A stretch of 64,000 nucleotides of DNA from Multifurca ochricompacta (lineage: Eukaryota; Basidiomycota; Agaricomycetes; Russulales; Russulaceae). Below the pieces are notes generated by a model that saw only the letters and a program-made list of their open reading frames with translations, was not told the DNA's origin and did not search any database. The position numbers were made by a program, and so were the translations under genes. Numbering within the stretch: the stretch's first letter is position 1; every line of letters begins with the position of its first letter. This document shows positions 37,216 to 49,839 of the stretch, in pieces. The DNA lies in contig WTXG01000025.1 of the NCBI GenBank assembly GCA_022496185.1, positions 248,001-312,000 on the forward strand, written 5' to 3'.

Positions 37216-39613
37216 CTAGTAATGTGAGGAGAGTATAAGACGCGCGGCGCGTTCAGCAAACGCATAAATTGCAGCTGCGGATGCGCGGTAGGAATGAATG
37301 GCTGTGCAGGCCAATATAAGCAAGAGCTTGCAATCACATCAAAATCAGCGGAGAAGACCCACGAATACGCTCGCATCAACGATGCGTAATCCAACAGCTC
37401 CCTTGAGCACCAAATCTGGATCAACCACGCCAGCCGAGGAATGCTTCGGAGCCATCGCCGCTGTCCCGACGGGGTGGAAAACGGTCGCAGCGTGGCGCCG
37501 TGCGTACTCCTCGAGCTCGGCATCAGTCTTCGCGGTAGCCAAGTCGCCGAACGGGCCTATGACGTAACCCTTCCATGCGGGTGCCGCGGCAAACCGTTGA
37601 GCAGCTTTGATAGCTTCGCGAATTGCGAAGATATCAAAATCAGAGTTGAGCAGTGCTGGGTCGATGAGCGGTGCCTGCCACGGACTCTTGAACGGAGTGT
37701 GATAGAGCCGCCTGTGAAAACGGGAGAGTCAGAGAAGCGTGGCGTAGGAATAGAAAAGTCCAATATTTTAGAAACACACGGGAAGTAGGAGTGATGAGAT
37801 TACTGGCAATCATCATATAATGCCCTGTTGCCGGTGGCGGCTCAACGAAAGAGGCAAAGGATTCCTGTTCCGGAGGTAAATTTCAAACTTCTTTCAAGTG
37901 CGGGCTGTTAATGACGTGGCGTACGGCGAAGATAAACTCATAGTGAGGTGAACGCGGACCCGACGATGGATCGGGGACCCTAGTAAAGATAGAAGCGTTT
38001 TGGGGTAACCTGAGCCAGCCAATTTGTTCATTTGGCGCGGTGGCAAACGGTCCAGTTTTGTTAGCTGTCCACTGAGCGAGAAAGGTTTCGAACACAGAAA
38101 CGTTCCGAGTAAGGTCGTCATAAGTGAAGTTCGCGTTCACCGACCAAACATTTGGAAGCACAACGTGATCCTGCAGGTTTTTCCCAATACAGGGAGATTT
38201 ACAATCGTTTTGATCCCAAATTTCCCAAGTTGGGTCGGATCCCCGATGCCAGAAATCATAAGCAATTGCGGCGTGTTCACTGCGCCAGCTGATAAAATGA
38301 CTTCCTTGGCCGCTTTGAGTGTATACACCCTGCCTAGCCCGGTGGTCAGCATTAGGAAAGAGCAATGGCCTAGATCTATGGCGCTTACTGGCCTCAGATT
38401 GTGCAAATTGGACACCCAGGAAAACCGGGACGCCATTCCTTTCGCTCGTGCGAAGTACTTTTGTTACCTGCGTGTTAATGAGAACGTCTAGATTAGATCG
38501 GGACAAGACGGGCTTCAGGTATGCTGTTGAGGCACTAGTCCTCATACCACCACCAACAGCAAATTGGTTCCAACCTAAAATCATATCGTTACCGGCAGAA
38601 CGCAAGAGGTGACGTGGTGGACGGAGGGTCACGATCCATTCAAATGTCCGTGATCGGAATATACTGGATGACCACGCAGATGACCTACCAATGCCAGCGG
38701 ATTCCCGGAGTTTGTGTCCTCATTAAAGGGAAATTCTTGTGACAACTGCGCGGTCGCGCTGACCACTCGCGAGTCAAGGTCTGATGGAAAGCCCTGTACG
38801 CTGATCTGTACTGGCCCGACGTACCGTGAAGGCGAGGGTTGATTTGGCCGGTCGTGTTGTGATGGTCCGCGGGCGGAACAAGCTTCTCAATCTGAGTATG
38901 TGTCAGATGGTGCGAGAACCGGAGGTCTCGCGAGGAGGGCAAACCGATTTGAGGATAGGTTGCATGAACTTCCATGACCAACCAGGATCCCCAGTTACAT
39001 GTGCCCAACGGTCATAATCATCGCCTGGACCATGGCTCCAGACCATGTAGTCTAGACAGTATGCCATCAAAACTGTGGTCTGTGATGGGTTTCCCCCTGG
39101 ACACTCACTGATCGACGTTGAACCGCCAAGGGTTTTCCCTCTTGGGTAAGCCAAGGTACGATTTTTGAGACCGACCTGCGGGACAGTCGTGTAATTCCAG
39201 TCGACTATGGTGTTTGAGAGTGCCGTGCATAGAAAGGGTATCGGAATATCAGGTTGGACGGTATCGCTGGGGTACAGAGCACTGAGAAAACAAGCACCAA
39301 ACCAACATGTCAGTCGAAGTAACAGTACTTACCTGTGACCGGCCTCAATCAACAGCACATTGTTGTGGGGTGATGCAGACAGCCTGTTAGCAAGGACGCT
39401 TCCGGCTGCGCCAGCTGAAAACAAATGGCCAGGTCAGCACGTTCGTAGGACAGACGGCAGAGATGCGAATACATGACCCTGCCAGTCTCTAGGCTTACCT
39501 CCGACGATGATAAAGTCATACTGCCTGCCTGGCAAAGAAGCAGGATTGTCGTACAAAGCTGCATATGCTGCCAAAGGGATTGCCACACCCAGGAAGGTGA
39601 GGGCTACTCGCAT
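37216..39613 (-). pseudogene. GMC oxidoreductase (aryl-alcohol oxidase type), disrupted
   Basis: FAD-dependent glucose-methanol-choline family, nearest to secreted aryl-alcohol oxidases, which make hydrogen peroxide during lignin breakdown. The start at 39613 gives a signal peptide (MRVALTFLGVAIPLAAYA). The FAD motif YDFIIVGGGAAGSVLANRL is split by an intron, then VLLIEAGHS and RGKTLGGSTSI. The second GMC signature is KEVILSAGAVNTPQLLM. The C-terminal ATVFHPVGTAAM holds the catalytic histidine, then FPFIPTAHPQ. The frame is broken four times: single bases seem lost at about 37274, 38178-38182 and 38813, and an in-frame TGA stands at 37883-37885 in the middle of conserved sequence. The losses are in runs of identical bases and could be sequencing errors; the TGA is harder to explain that way. 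Pseudogene is favoured, not proven. It lies behind an MFS transporter on the same strand. Confidence 0.7.
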
Positions 39614-39924
39614 GACTGGCCCTAGGACTTGGAGGTGAGAACCTCCCACGTCGCGAGCGTGATTCACTTTTTGAAGCTTCGACGCTCCACGGCATGAAGC
39701 AATGTGATGATTTCCCCTGGAACGCCCTCGCCGCCCAAACGTTAAGCTTGTCAGCAGCCTAGGCAACCATTTTCGAGCCAATCCCCCCTTAATGGTTGTT
39801 AGACATGCAAAAGAAGTTTGGGGTTACTGCCGAACTCATACTGGCACGTGTGCGCTATTTCCATGCGATGCGATGATGGGACCTTGAATTGTTCCTATTT
39901 ACTAGGATTCCACTTAAAAATACC

Positions 39925-40025
39925 ATACTCCGGCCCCCGAGGGATTGAACCTCATCTCGTAAATGGTTGAAATGTAGAACAAGAGAACGAGAACGAAATT
40001 AACGTACCTTAGCCCAGCTCAGCCA
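39925..40025 (-). other. tRNA-like sequence (A-box and B-box), probably degenerate
   Basis: On the minus strand TTGGCTGAGCTGGGCTAAGG resembles a tRNA A-box and D-arm of the Leu/Ser type. About 55 bases on, GAGGTTCAATCCCTC forms a good T-arm with a B-box. The acceptor stem does not pair, so this is not a working tRNA. It may be a tRNA relic or the head of a tRNA-derived short repeat. Confidence 0.3.
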
Positions 40026-40322
40026 AGGAATCAATATACGCCACGATGCATCGCGATTCCACTAGTGGTCGAGGTCGAGGAAAGAGGGTCAAATACTCAA
40101 CGATCAGTATGCTTATCGTTTATCTGATACCTGCAACATGTCTAGAATTTCTAAAAACGGAGGACAAGAATCAAATTACTAAACTAGACTGGCACACCCA
40201 GGGTGCACATCGCGCTGACAGTAACCGACCAATTCCCAGAGAAATAGAAGCGGGTCAACGTTACCTTTTCATATTTATTTCTCATTTCCTCGCGGGAAGA
40301 AAAGAAAATGTTGTGATCTGGT

Positions 40323-42572
40323 TCAAATGGATGCCCTACCCCGTGGTTCGAAAGGAAGCAACAATGCAAGGCCCCCAGCGCCGATAATGAGCCCGCCAGC
40401 AATGTAGACAGGCGCCGCGGTATTAAGATTCGCGTATAATGCTATTATGGGCGCCTAGGCATACGCGGATGTAGTTAATTGGCAGGACAACTGCGAAGTA
40501 TAGACGCACCAGGACGCCAAAAACGCGAGTAGCGGTTGCAGTAAGTCCATTTCCCGTGCCGCGGTGGTTGGCCGGAAAAACTTCAGGAGATGCAGCATAC
40601 AAAACACCATACATAATCTTGCAAAGGGTTGTATTAGTTGACGGGCTGGGCTTGGCTAGCGTTTGGTTCACTGACGTTACTGAAAAAGGCATATCCACAA
40701 TTCCACCCAAGCAAAGCGGGAGAACTACGGGCTGTGGTACTAGCGAACAGAAACGCCCCCGTGAGCCCTGGATTCGCGCGAGGGTCGTTGAGCGATGTCA
40801 TTCTCGGAACGCAAGTGTGTACTCGCCCGCAGAGACAGCCAGAGTGCCGCGCCGACCGACATATGGAAGCTCGATAAGCCATCCGGCGAGAAGCGCGCTT
40901 GGTATGCCAATTACAGAAATGATGACTTGCTGTGGACGAACATTCAAAATGTGCATCTAGATTGGATTCAAGCACTGACGTTGCGATAAGTCGTGAAGTA
41001 CGTGGCATCCTGGAACTTTGCTCCACGGCTGGCTAGGCTGAAAGGGCAACGTCAATAAGTGCCCCAGGATTGATCGTAAAAAATGCACGCCACTCACAGG
41101 TATGGTAGGAAGTTATTGTAAAGCGTTGATGCGAGACCGATCAGCCCTGACCACCAGCTTCATCAGGATTCGAGAGGCCCACAGAACAAAGCCTACCCCA
41201 AATCCAGATGAGAAGGCTCGTTGACCAAGCCATCTTCTTTGTAGCGAACAGTGCGCGCACATGTTTGGCCGTCCAGGTTGAGTTCTCGCTCAACACCCGC
41301 CACTTATGGGCGCTCTCTTTCTCCTCCGCACTACGAGCTGCCTCCCGGAGATCTTCTACCGTGATATTGGTCTCTGTCTCGTTATATCGCGCGATCTCTC
41401 GCACGACAACCACGGCTTCTCTGTCATACCCACGCCCAAGGAGATAACGCGGGGACTCGTATAAAGGGAAGGCGAATAAGCGCGCGAAGGCCAATAGAAG
41501 CATGAGTCCCCCAAGCGTGAACACGAGATAGCGCCAGCCCATGTTATCTGAGCGTGCGCATGGGCCGGAAGGTGCGCAGGAGAAATTCGCAATAAGCGGC
41601 CATGCCAACTATCGGGAGTGGAGGTGAGAATGAAATGTAGGAAATGAATGATAGGCCAAACTTACCAAAGAGCCAAGCAGTTGCCCAATAGCCCACCAAA
41701 TTGATAGGATCGTTAATAGGTACTGGTGGGAGCTAGGTATGAAGTCTATTCACCGTCATTGGAATTAGCATAGGAGACCCAGCAGCATCAGGTAGACAAA
41801 CCTAGAAAAACAGCAGAGTCCACTGGCATATTCCCGCCGACGCCGACACTGGAGACTGCGGCGAGTGATGCAAGCGCCACAAACGTCGGGGAGCCTCCCA
41901 TTGCAATTCCAAATACGCTTCCAATAAACAATGTGAGGTTGAACGACCATCTACGATGAAGGGAGAGGGTTCAACGAAGCATAGAGATATGGAGAGGTGG
42001 GAGGCACGGACCTTCTGCCCCAGATGTCGCATCCAAAACTCCATAGAATGGCGCCGACGAGCAACCCTATGTTCGTGGCGAGCGACAGGAATGGCCCGTT
42101 GAAGTGAAACTCGTTAAGGACTGGGGAAAGGATCAACCCAGTCACGAGCTGCGTGGGGTGGTAATTTAAATACCATCCGGACCGCACAGATTCATGTTTG
42201 TGAAGCTTCACTTACCGGCCAGACACTGTCTCTGCGTTGTGGGGAATCAAGCTATGTGAAGCCCTTACCGAGGACGCACGGTGTCAACCACTCACGAAAA
42301 CCATCCAAATCCTGCAACGATAAATAGACCCCACTGAATCAACGAGAGCGTGTGGTGATTATGATGTGAGGCATACACCGAAAGGTCAAGGAAGGAAAAC
42401 GTACTTGATATTTGCCCATCCCAATCTCCTGAAGAGCTTGATTAAGTATATGCGCCTTTGCTCGATACACCGGATCGACAGATTCTTCGTCATACAAGTC
42501 TTCCTTGACTAGGGTCGCCGGCTTTGAGGCCAAATCATGCACTACTTCATCGGAGGGGGATTTGGCAGACAT
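40323..42572 (-). CDS. MFS transporter, sugar-transporter/SVOP-like
   Basis: Major facilitator superfamily protein with about 12 membrane helices in the plasma membrane. It resembles fungal carriers of the sugar-porter or SVOP type; the substrate cannot be read from the sequence. The first ATG is at 42572 (MSAKSPSDEVVHDLAS), followed by YRAKAHILNQALQEIGMGKY. Helix segments include WGLFIVAGFGWFSDSVWP, NIGLLVGAILWSFGCDIWGR (loop motif DxxGRR), LTLFIGSVFGIAMGG, VSSVGVGGNMPVDSAVFLDF, MGWRYLVFTLGGLMLLLAF, then PRYLLGRGYDREAVVVVREI. The C-terminal half has VIISVIGIPSALLAGWLIEL, MYGVLYAASPEVFPANHRGT and PVYIAGGLIIGAGGLALLLP. About ten short introns join in phase. One of them (40768-40826) seems to use a GC donor. 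No break was seen, unlike the GMC gene downstream. Confidence 0.85.
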
Positions 42573-43028
42573 CACAAAAAGTAGGCGGAAGATAAGGAGA
42601 TAGAGAGTATAAAGAGTATTGAAGTAATGTCATTGACCACGTTTAGCACCGGATCATTTTATTTTTCTTCGTGGAGACTTCTGCGCGCGTATTCCCGCAG
42701 TTCCACGGCTCGGGCAAGCTGGATTTCCGGCCAAAAAAAATGGAGCAGGAGAGTGTTCATATTCACATGGAATTATACCATCAACCACCGAGATATAGAA
42801 TCCGTGCATGATACCCCAGCTACAGCTCATGGTTCTTTTGAAGAAATACCGATACTGATACTGTACCAGTTGGCGTACTTCAGAGCTTCCCGCGAGCGTT
42901 CACCGGATGCAAAGGGAACATCGCTTACAAAAAGCAGCGTGGGTGAGGGAAATTTATGATTTGATACTGTAACATCGGGCGTCGAGCGAAAAGTGAAAGA
43001 GGGATGCCGAATCGTGAGAAAACCATAA
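42573..43028. other. intergenic DNA between MFS and SWIB genes
   Basis: About 450 bases with the MFS promoter and the 3' flank of the next gene. No further gene seen. Confidence 0.5.
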
Positions 43029-44695
43029 CTATCCCGTGACCTTGTTGGCGATACGCATCCCATCCCAAATCGCAACCGCTTCTTCGACCCACGGCATCCG
43101 GAAAAACTCGCTGCGAGACAAATCTTCTTTCCGAATTGTTGCACCCTCGCTCGGGCCACTCCCAAGAATCGACTCAAGGTCGCGCGACTGAGAGGCTAAC
43201 CATGTCTGGATGAAACCAGATGGGTCCTCTGCAAAAGAACTCAGAAACTGCCTTTTCAAGACGGACGATTGAAGAGACTGTGCAAGAGTCGCAATCTACG
43301 AGCGCGACGATGACTTAACAGGAAGTAAGGAAATTAAGTTGCCGGAGACAAACCTCATCGTCCAGCTTCGTCAACTCCCGCAGAGTATCTCGCGAAGTGT
43401 TCAGTGTCACAGCTTGCATTTTCGACTTCAAGGCAACATCCTCGAGTTTAAGTTCTATGTCCCAAGCAGTTGACCGTTCTGGAGGTGGTGTAGATGGATT
43501 TATGGTGTAATGTATGACCACCGGATTTGGTGGCGCGAGATAACGATTGACTAGCTCGGGCAAGAAGTTAAATGGGATCGCTTCAGCACCAAATATCTAA
43601 AAGTGGCGTCATGCACGTGGTGTCGCCTGAATCTGCCGCACACGTACAGGTCGTAGCATAGCGTCCGCATGTATTCGTTTACGATCAACTTTGTCTTGCA
43701 AATTGTTTGTCTTGATGTAGGCCCAGAGAGCTTGGATGATTCCCGCCCTACTTTCTTCTTTGATACCGAGTATATTTCCTGAAAAGGCAGTGATATTCAA
43801 CGCTAGCTCTCGGGATGCCCTTAAGGATCCTACCTAATTCTGGGAGTACTCGGAACTGTTCGGGGTATTGCTGTAAGTGCAGGATAAGTCGTACTTTTGT
43901 TGGTGTATCCCCAGTTCGTCGTATTGTAAAACCATCAAGAATCGGGTGTGAAGGATTTTGGTGCCACTGAAGAGGGGGGTCAAGTCCTCAGATTTTACAC
44001 CTACGCTCGCGATCGTACCTCAACAATATTCCCATCCGCATACAACGCTGGGTCTCGGTCAAGCTCGACGATCATAGTCTTGATTAGCGTTGAGAGCTGT
44101 CGCGGGGGAGTTCTGTCCTTTGCTCGTTGGTTCGGAAGCTAAGCAGGACCTTGTGAGGGAGTATGAAAGCCGGTGCAAGTTTATAAAGCTCACCTCGAGC
44201 AAGCGTCCTTCGATTTTCAACTGCCACGCAGGAATGCCCTGTCCAGTTTCGAAATTCGGTGGGTCAGCGGTAGCGGGTGTTGATGTTGATATTTCGCCGG
44301 ACTGCCATGCTTGTCCGGAGACAGTATGGGACAGGAAAAGGCGCAGTGTACGTGTTGTCTGCGTGGAAGCATGGAATAGCTCAACTCTCAACTGACATGG
44401 CTCGAGCGTAGGCGAACAGGTACCCACAGATGCAGTCCTTCCTAGGGCGTCCTGGACTTCGGCCTTTTTCCGCATTATTGTCCAGTCTAACTTTTTCTCC
44501 ATTTCCAACAAGTCTTGATACATCTGTGAGTCCACGGACAGCTTTGGATCGGACAAGACGGAAACGGGTAGACTACGGTCATTGAGCTTCCTCTTTCTGT
44601 TTCATTGTGGAAACACCGAAAAGCAGACGCGTCAGGACGAAAGCATGATGCAAGGAAAGTGCGAACTTTGGCAATTTCTGGTCCGGGGGATTCAT
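43029..44695 (-). CDS. SWI/SNF or RSC complex subunit with SWIB domain (Snf12/Rsc6/SMARCD type)
   Basis: An accessory subunit of SWI/SNF-class chromatin remodellers in the nucleus. Exon 1 starts at 44695 (MNPPDQKLP); after a roughly 74-base intron with a CTGAC branch site it continues KKRKLNDRSLPVSVLSDPK and MYQDLLEMEKKLDWTIMRKK, the usual N-terminal region of SMARCD proteins. Next is a conserved beta-rich part (PAWQLKIEGRLLE), then the SWIB/MDM2 fold: LGIKEESRAGIIQALWAYIK, NNLQDKVDRKRIHADAMLRP, FLPELVNRYLAPPNPVVIHY. The C-terminal helical part ends FRMPWVEEAVAIWDGMRIAN, then KVTG and a stop. All exons join in frame as far as I checked. It is transcribed away from the ERCC6L2-like gene, 158 bases apart. 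Confidence 0.88.
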
Positions 44696-44853
44696 TCTAG
44701 CGTCTTTATGTGCTGTCGATTAGTGGGGGGATGACAGGACTTGGTTATGGAAGGGGATAATTGAGGTTCTAACACAAATATGCGCACACGTGACGTAACC
44801 AAGTGTCACCCTGTGACACGTTGAAGTATTGTATTCACTCTCCAACTTGTATC
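44696..44853. promoter_or_regulatory. divergent promoter between SWIB-subunit and ERCC6L2-like genes
   Basis: Only 158 bases lie between the two start codons, so the promoters must overlap. It contains ACACGTGACG (about 44787-44796), an E-box-like CACGTG next to a CRE-like half site, and two direct GTGTCACC/CTGTGACAC-like pieces near 44803-44820. No clear TATA box is seen. Confidence 0.5.
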
Positions 44854-47800
44854 ATGGCCGACTGGAGAGAAAAGGGCTACGCAAATCGTATGCAGCAATA
44901 ACTTAAACGACGAAAATATATCTAAGCAAAACTACTCTTTAGGTGTCTTTCGTTCTATCCCATCACCGCAAGGCGAGTTACATTAAATAATTGGCCTTGG
45001 GTTTCCCCACAATTAAGTATCATTTTCAGAACCGGACTCAGATTCAGAGTTCAGTGCAAGTGCCTTCGTCAAGGATGGCGAATCTTCAAAAATGACTCGT
45101 AGACTCGTGCCTGGCGCGCGTTCTCACCCATCGCGGCGTATCGGGCGTACCCGCAGAAACAATATCTTGAACGACATTCACCCAGGCGCGCTGAGAAGTA
45201 AGTAAGCCATATGAAACGAGACATATGCTGCTAATTGTAATTTAGAAGTGCGTCAGAATTACAAAGGCACGCCTCAGAATCCACTTCAGGAATTTTTCAG
45301 TAGGCATAAGATACAGTGAATGAATGCCGTTTTTTTCTAAGCTGTGATCCCTCCACCTTCAGATGAAGGATCAGGGCTGGAAGTTGATACCTCTGATGAA
45401 GAACTTGAAGAAGCGCGCGAACAGCATCCAGATATTGAGTCTGCAGCGGATGATGCGTCAATTACTGCTGAGAATGAATGCAGTAGTCCGATCTTCCCAA
45501 GTCTGTGATGCATTCATCCCCAAATTTGTCAAGGATATTTGGTTCACCAGGGCCGAAGAGAGCGTCACCGGTAAACCTAACCAACGACACCCCTACAGTC
45601 AGGCTGAATGTTATGCAGAATCCGAAAGTGGCACTGAACAGCCTGCAACTCAAAGTAAGCGCAAGGCGTCAGAAATGGATTTTGAAATTCCTCTAGCTAA
45701 ACGAGCCGGACCCGTAGAAGGCTCAGCAACGGAGAGTGAGAGTGATTCCAATGATGCGCTTCCGTCTCTTCTCCCAGCACCTGCGCTTGCTTTGGCCCTG
45801 AGTGAGGATACTGCAGCGGTCCCTCATGGTGCAAACTAGTGGCTTATCTTGCCCCTCGTCACAGGAGCACTTCCTAAATCCTTGCCGGAAGATGATTCTG
45901 TCACAGAGTCGGAATCGGACAGCGAGTGTCCTACCGAAATGGTTCGTATCTATCTGAAGGCTACTCTCACCCATTGATGGGTCTACCAGCTTCCTGGCTT
46001 AGATCCTCTGATCAACTCAGACTCAGCCTCGAGTAGTCTCGCGGATGCCATGGTCCTTGACGCGAAGCATCACATTCGCGTCCCTTCTTCACTCAGCAAA
46101 CGTCTACGTCAGTATCAGCGTGAAGGTGTCCAATTCTTTTTCGAACGGTATGTCCTTGGACGTGGTGCCATATTGGGCGATGACATGGGTCTCGGCAAGA
46201 CGATCCAAGTCATTTCCTTTCTGTCTGCTCTCATGCGCAAATCTGGCACACCGTTGGACAAAGAGCGTAGGAGGAACCGCGTTTCACAGCTCCAAGATAG
46301 TAGAGAGTGGCGGGAAGGTAGGAAGTTGCCCCCACCCGACGACAAGTGGCCGACCGCGCTGATCGTTGCGCCGAGTTCTGTTGTGAATGTTTGGACAAGA
46401 GAATTTAGCAAGGTGACTTCGATAACCTATTTTGGTTGATGATGCTAACGCTTCCACCAAGTGGGGTTACTTCGAAGTTGGAGCATACATTGGCACGCCG
46501 AGTGACCGAGAGCGTGTTTTGAATGATTTAGCTTGGGTAGACTTGATGTTGGTTCGTCGTACCTCTTTAGATTCATTTACAACATTCTGGTCTCAGCTTT
46601 GATAACCCAGTTGTCACCTCGTTCGACACTGCACGGCGATCTGTGTCACTCCTTGATAATCTTCCCTGGACCCTCCTCATTGTCGATGAAGCCCATCGAC
46701 TCAAGAATCCTAAGTCTAGCACCACTCGGGCTCTTGCATCTTTCCATTGGCCGGAATACCATCCCGTCCCAACTCATGTAACGGAGTTGATGTCCGGCTC
46801 GGAGACGCAACTTAATACGTCCCAATTAGTTTCGATGCCGTCTGTCACCCCTTTCCCACGAATGGGCCCAGTTCGTATCGCATTGACGGGAACGGCGATA
46901 CAAAACTCGTATATGGAACTCTGGACGCTCCTTGACTGGGTCAATCCAGGCTCGGTCGGCACGGAGAAGCAGTGGAAGAATATGGTTGCCGAACCGCTGG
47001 CCTCTGGCCAAGCACGAGGGTGCAAAGAAGAGGAACGCCTCAGAGCCAACAGGACCGCAGAAATATTGAGGGATAAATTGCTTCCACGTTACTTTTTGCG
47101 AAGGTAGGCCGGAAACCATCGTGGTGGCCATTGAATATTTTCGGGTGCTAAATTGGCTTCAGAATGAAAAACATTATCAAGGACCAACTCCCCAAGAAAT
47201 ATGACGAGGTCGTGTTCTGTCCCCTCACGGAGATGCAAATCGGCGCATATAAACGCATATTAGGCATGGAGGCGGTCCAGAACATGATAAAGAAAGATGA
47301 TCGATGTGATTGCGGAACGCGCAAGAAGTACCGATTCTTAATCTAGTTCGCTCCTATCCAAAACGATTCGCTAATCTCAGGTATGACAGGCGGAAGGAAT
47401 GCTGCCATCCATTTGCTATAGGAGACCTTTTCAAGTACATGTCTGCATTAATCAAGGTGTCAAACCACCTAGCACTCATACTACCCGGTGCGTTATACCC
47501 CAGTTTAAAGCGATTCGGTTTTTCACCTGATTTTCAGCGCATACGGACACGCCCGAACAGGTAGGTCTTCAAGTACCTTCAACTTCTTCTTTGTCACATA
47601 ATCGCTATTAGACAACACGTAACCGCGAGCTAACTGAAGTGGCCTTTCCGGGCGGCTCTGCCCCAAAGTACGGTCCTGCGATGCTGTTACCTGCGTTCTG
47701 CGGGAAATTCATAGTGAGCCTGGGAGTGTCCAGATTTTACTGGTCCCTGACACGTTGCTCTTGATACCAGGTGCTAGATACCCTGTTGCAAGAATGGCGC

Positions 47801-49457
47801 AGGGACCCGATTAACAAAGTTCTCATCTTCACAAAATCAGTCAAGCTACTCGATATGCTAGAGTTCCACCTCAAAAGACAGCGTAAGGTTCCCTGTACCC
47901 CATAAGTATCCCTTCACCATGAACTCGAATAGATTACGGCTTCGTCAAGCTGGATGGGTCGACAAAGCAGGACGACCGTGAGCTTGCGCACCTCGCCCCA
48001 GTCGCTTGGCTTTGATTGTCTTTTCGCGCAGGCATGCCCTTGATTGACAGATTTCAGAATGAAACCAAAATCTTCATTTTTCTCATTTCGACACTTGCAG
48101 GCGGCACGGGCCTCAATCTTACTGCAGCAAACAGGGTCGTAGTCTTTGGTCAGCGATCTCGCCGAATTCACGATATCTCTGCGCTCACCTACAGATGTGC
48201 GCACAGACCCAAACTGGAGTATGTCCGTTCTTCAGTTCAAGTCCCAAGCATGATTAACAGACCTTACAGATCCTGCGCATGATTTACAGGCCATGGATCG
48301 CGCATATCGCTTTGGGCAGACCCGGGATGTCTTTGTCTACAGACTACTTGGGGCAGGGTCTATAGAGGAACTCATCTATGCGCGTCAAGTCTATAAGCAG
48401 CAGCAAATGGCCATAGGGTACAACGCGAGCGTGCAGACCCGCTACTTTGCAGGTGTCTCCGGAGACAAGAAGAGGCAGGGTGAACTCTTCGGTCTAAAGA
48501 ATATATTTGCTTTCCACGAGGACACTTCCTCAACAAAGATGGTGGTGAGGAATTTATTGAGTGATCTGCTTCCCGTGGGCCATTGATTATGGCACCCCAG
48601 ATTGAACGCGCAAACATCGTTGATTTAGACTGGGCTCTCGCGCATATGAACGTGGTCAGGTCTAAGAAGTCGCATCGGAAGCCGGGAACAGCTGAGGATT
48701 GGGTCTACGAAGCTGAGATGAAAGATGCTGTAGAAGATGTGAGTAGAGCGCCTCAGTTATAACCCCAATGTACAGCTTATGCCCCACCGATATAGACGGA
48801 TCTCAAGGGTCTTGGTGCTCTACTTTTGGACGATAGTATGTGCCATGTTGAAATCAAGAACTACTAACGACAACTGATAGATATCCATGTGTTAGGTATG
48901 CTGGAAGTAAATGAAGACAGTGTAACGAAGATTCTTGAAAGCCGCGGGATCAAATACAGTCATCGTAACGATGATATTTTAGTTCCCAACACTATTGAAG
49001 AACAACGGATGAAGAAAGCGCGGAGGGTGCGAGTTATGAAATACCGTCACAGGGTTGGCTCTCACACTTTCGAAACAGGAAAGACGTCAACGAGAAAAGA
49101 AAGCCAAGGAACTTAGAGAGCCCGATTTCGAGTGGCCACCGAAAAGGAAGCACCACAAACGCCCGCTTAGCCCAAGAACCAAGTATGTCTCCTCAATTCG
49201 AGGGGGCTTTTGTTCCCGTCGTGTTAATTACGCCCTTGATGTAGACTCAGCCAGCGCCAGATGGCGCTTATAGAGTTGGGAATGATTCAGTCAGCAGATG
49301 ACTTGCCCGCATTCGCTCAGAGCTTGTACGTTTTCTCTACCTTCCATTCCCTCCGGCTGTCGCACGCTAACGTGACAATTTTAGCGTCAAGAAGAGCCCA
49401 GAAGAGCAAACCGAGTTGTTAGCGAAGTTGGATGCGCGTGCTGGGAGAACGAGATGA
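44854..49457 (+). CDS. SNF2-family DNA-dependent ATPase, ERCC6L2/Rad26-like
   Basis: A Swi2/Snf2 ATPase of the ERCC6-like group that acts in DNA repair and transcription stress. The best start is [11 protein letters not shown] at 44854, followed by an acidic, disordered N-terminus. The ATPase core begins [20 protein letters not shown]; motif I is [20 protein letters not shown], motif [17 protein letters not shown], motif [23 protein letters not shown]. Then come [20 protein letters not shown] and a Cys cluster (CDCGTRKK...CCHP) typical of ERCC6L2. The helicase C lobe has [37 protein letters not shown] and [19 protein letters not shown]. The C-terminal part ([51 protein letters not shown]) also fits the group. 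A dozen or more introns. One frame change in the disordered N-terminus (about 45505) is unexplained; the core is intact. Confidence 0.88.
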
Positions 49458-49676
49458 TACGATTCTCACATTAAATACTGCAATGGTGGCAATTTCTCGT
49501 TACCTCGTACTCAAGGGAGGAATATGTTTGGTCATAACTTATTTTTATCGTTATTTCATTGCGTACGTACGTACCACCATTAGTACTACTTGGCATGGCA
49601 TGGCAGACACACCTCGATCCCGAGGGCATTCAATTTTGTGTGACTAGCCTCCCCTACTTTCGTATATATGGTTGGG

Positions 49677-49702
49677 TTGAGTCGAGTCGAGTCGAGTCGA
49701 CG
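49677..49702. repeat. (GAGTC)n short tandem repeat
   Basis: About five copies of a 5-base unit ending in GTCGAC, between ERCC6L2-like and otubain genes. Confidence 0.8.
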
Positions 49703-49839
49703 TACTAGTACAAGTCATACACGTGACTAACATGGGAAGCGTAAGGAATGGTCCTATATGAGGAGACCGCCTGCTGTCCCCATACAGCCCCGTTCTTTCT
49801 TTCTTTCTTCCCGCTAGCATACACATCCCTGAATTCTTC

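Noticed and set aside
38330..38410. Apparent frameshift in the GMC gene after SEASKRHRS
   Set aside because: An ordinary intron explains it: GTAAGC donor, GCTGAC branch site and GCAG acceptor give the in-phase join QSEA|RVYTLKAAKE.
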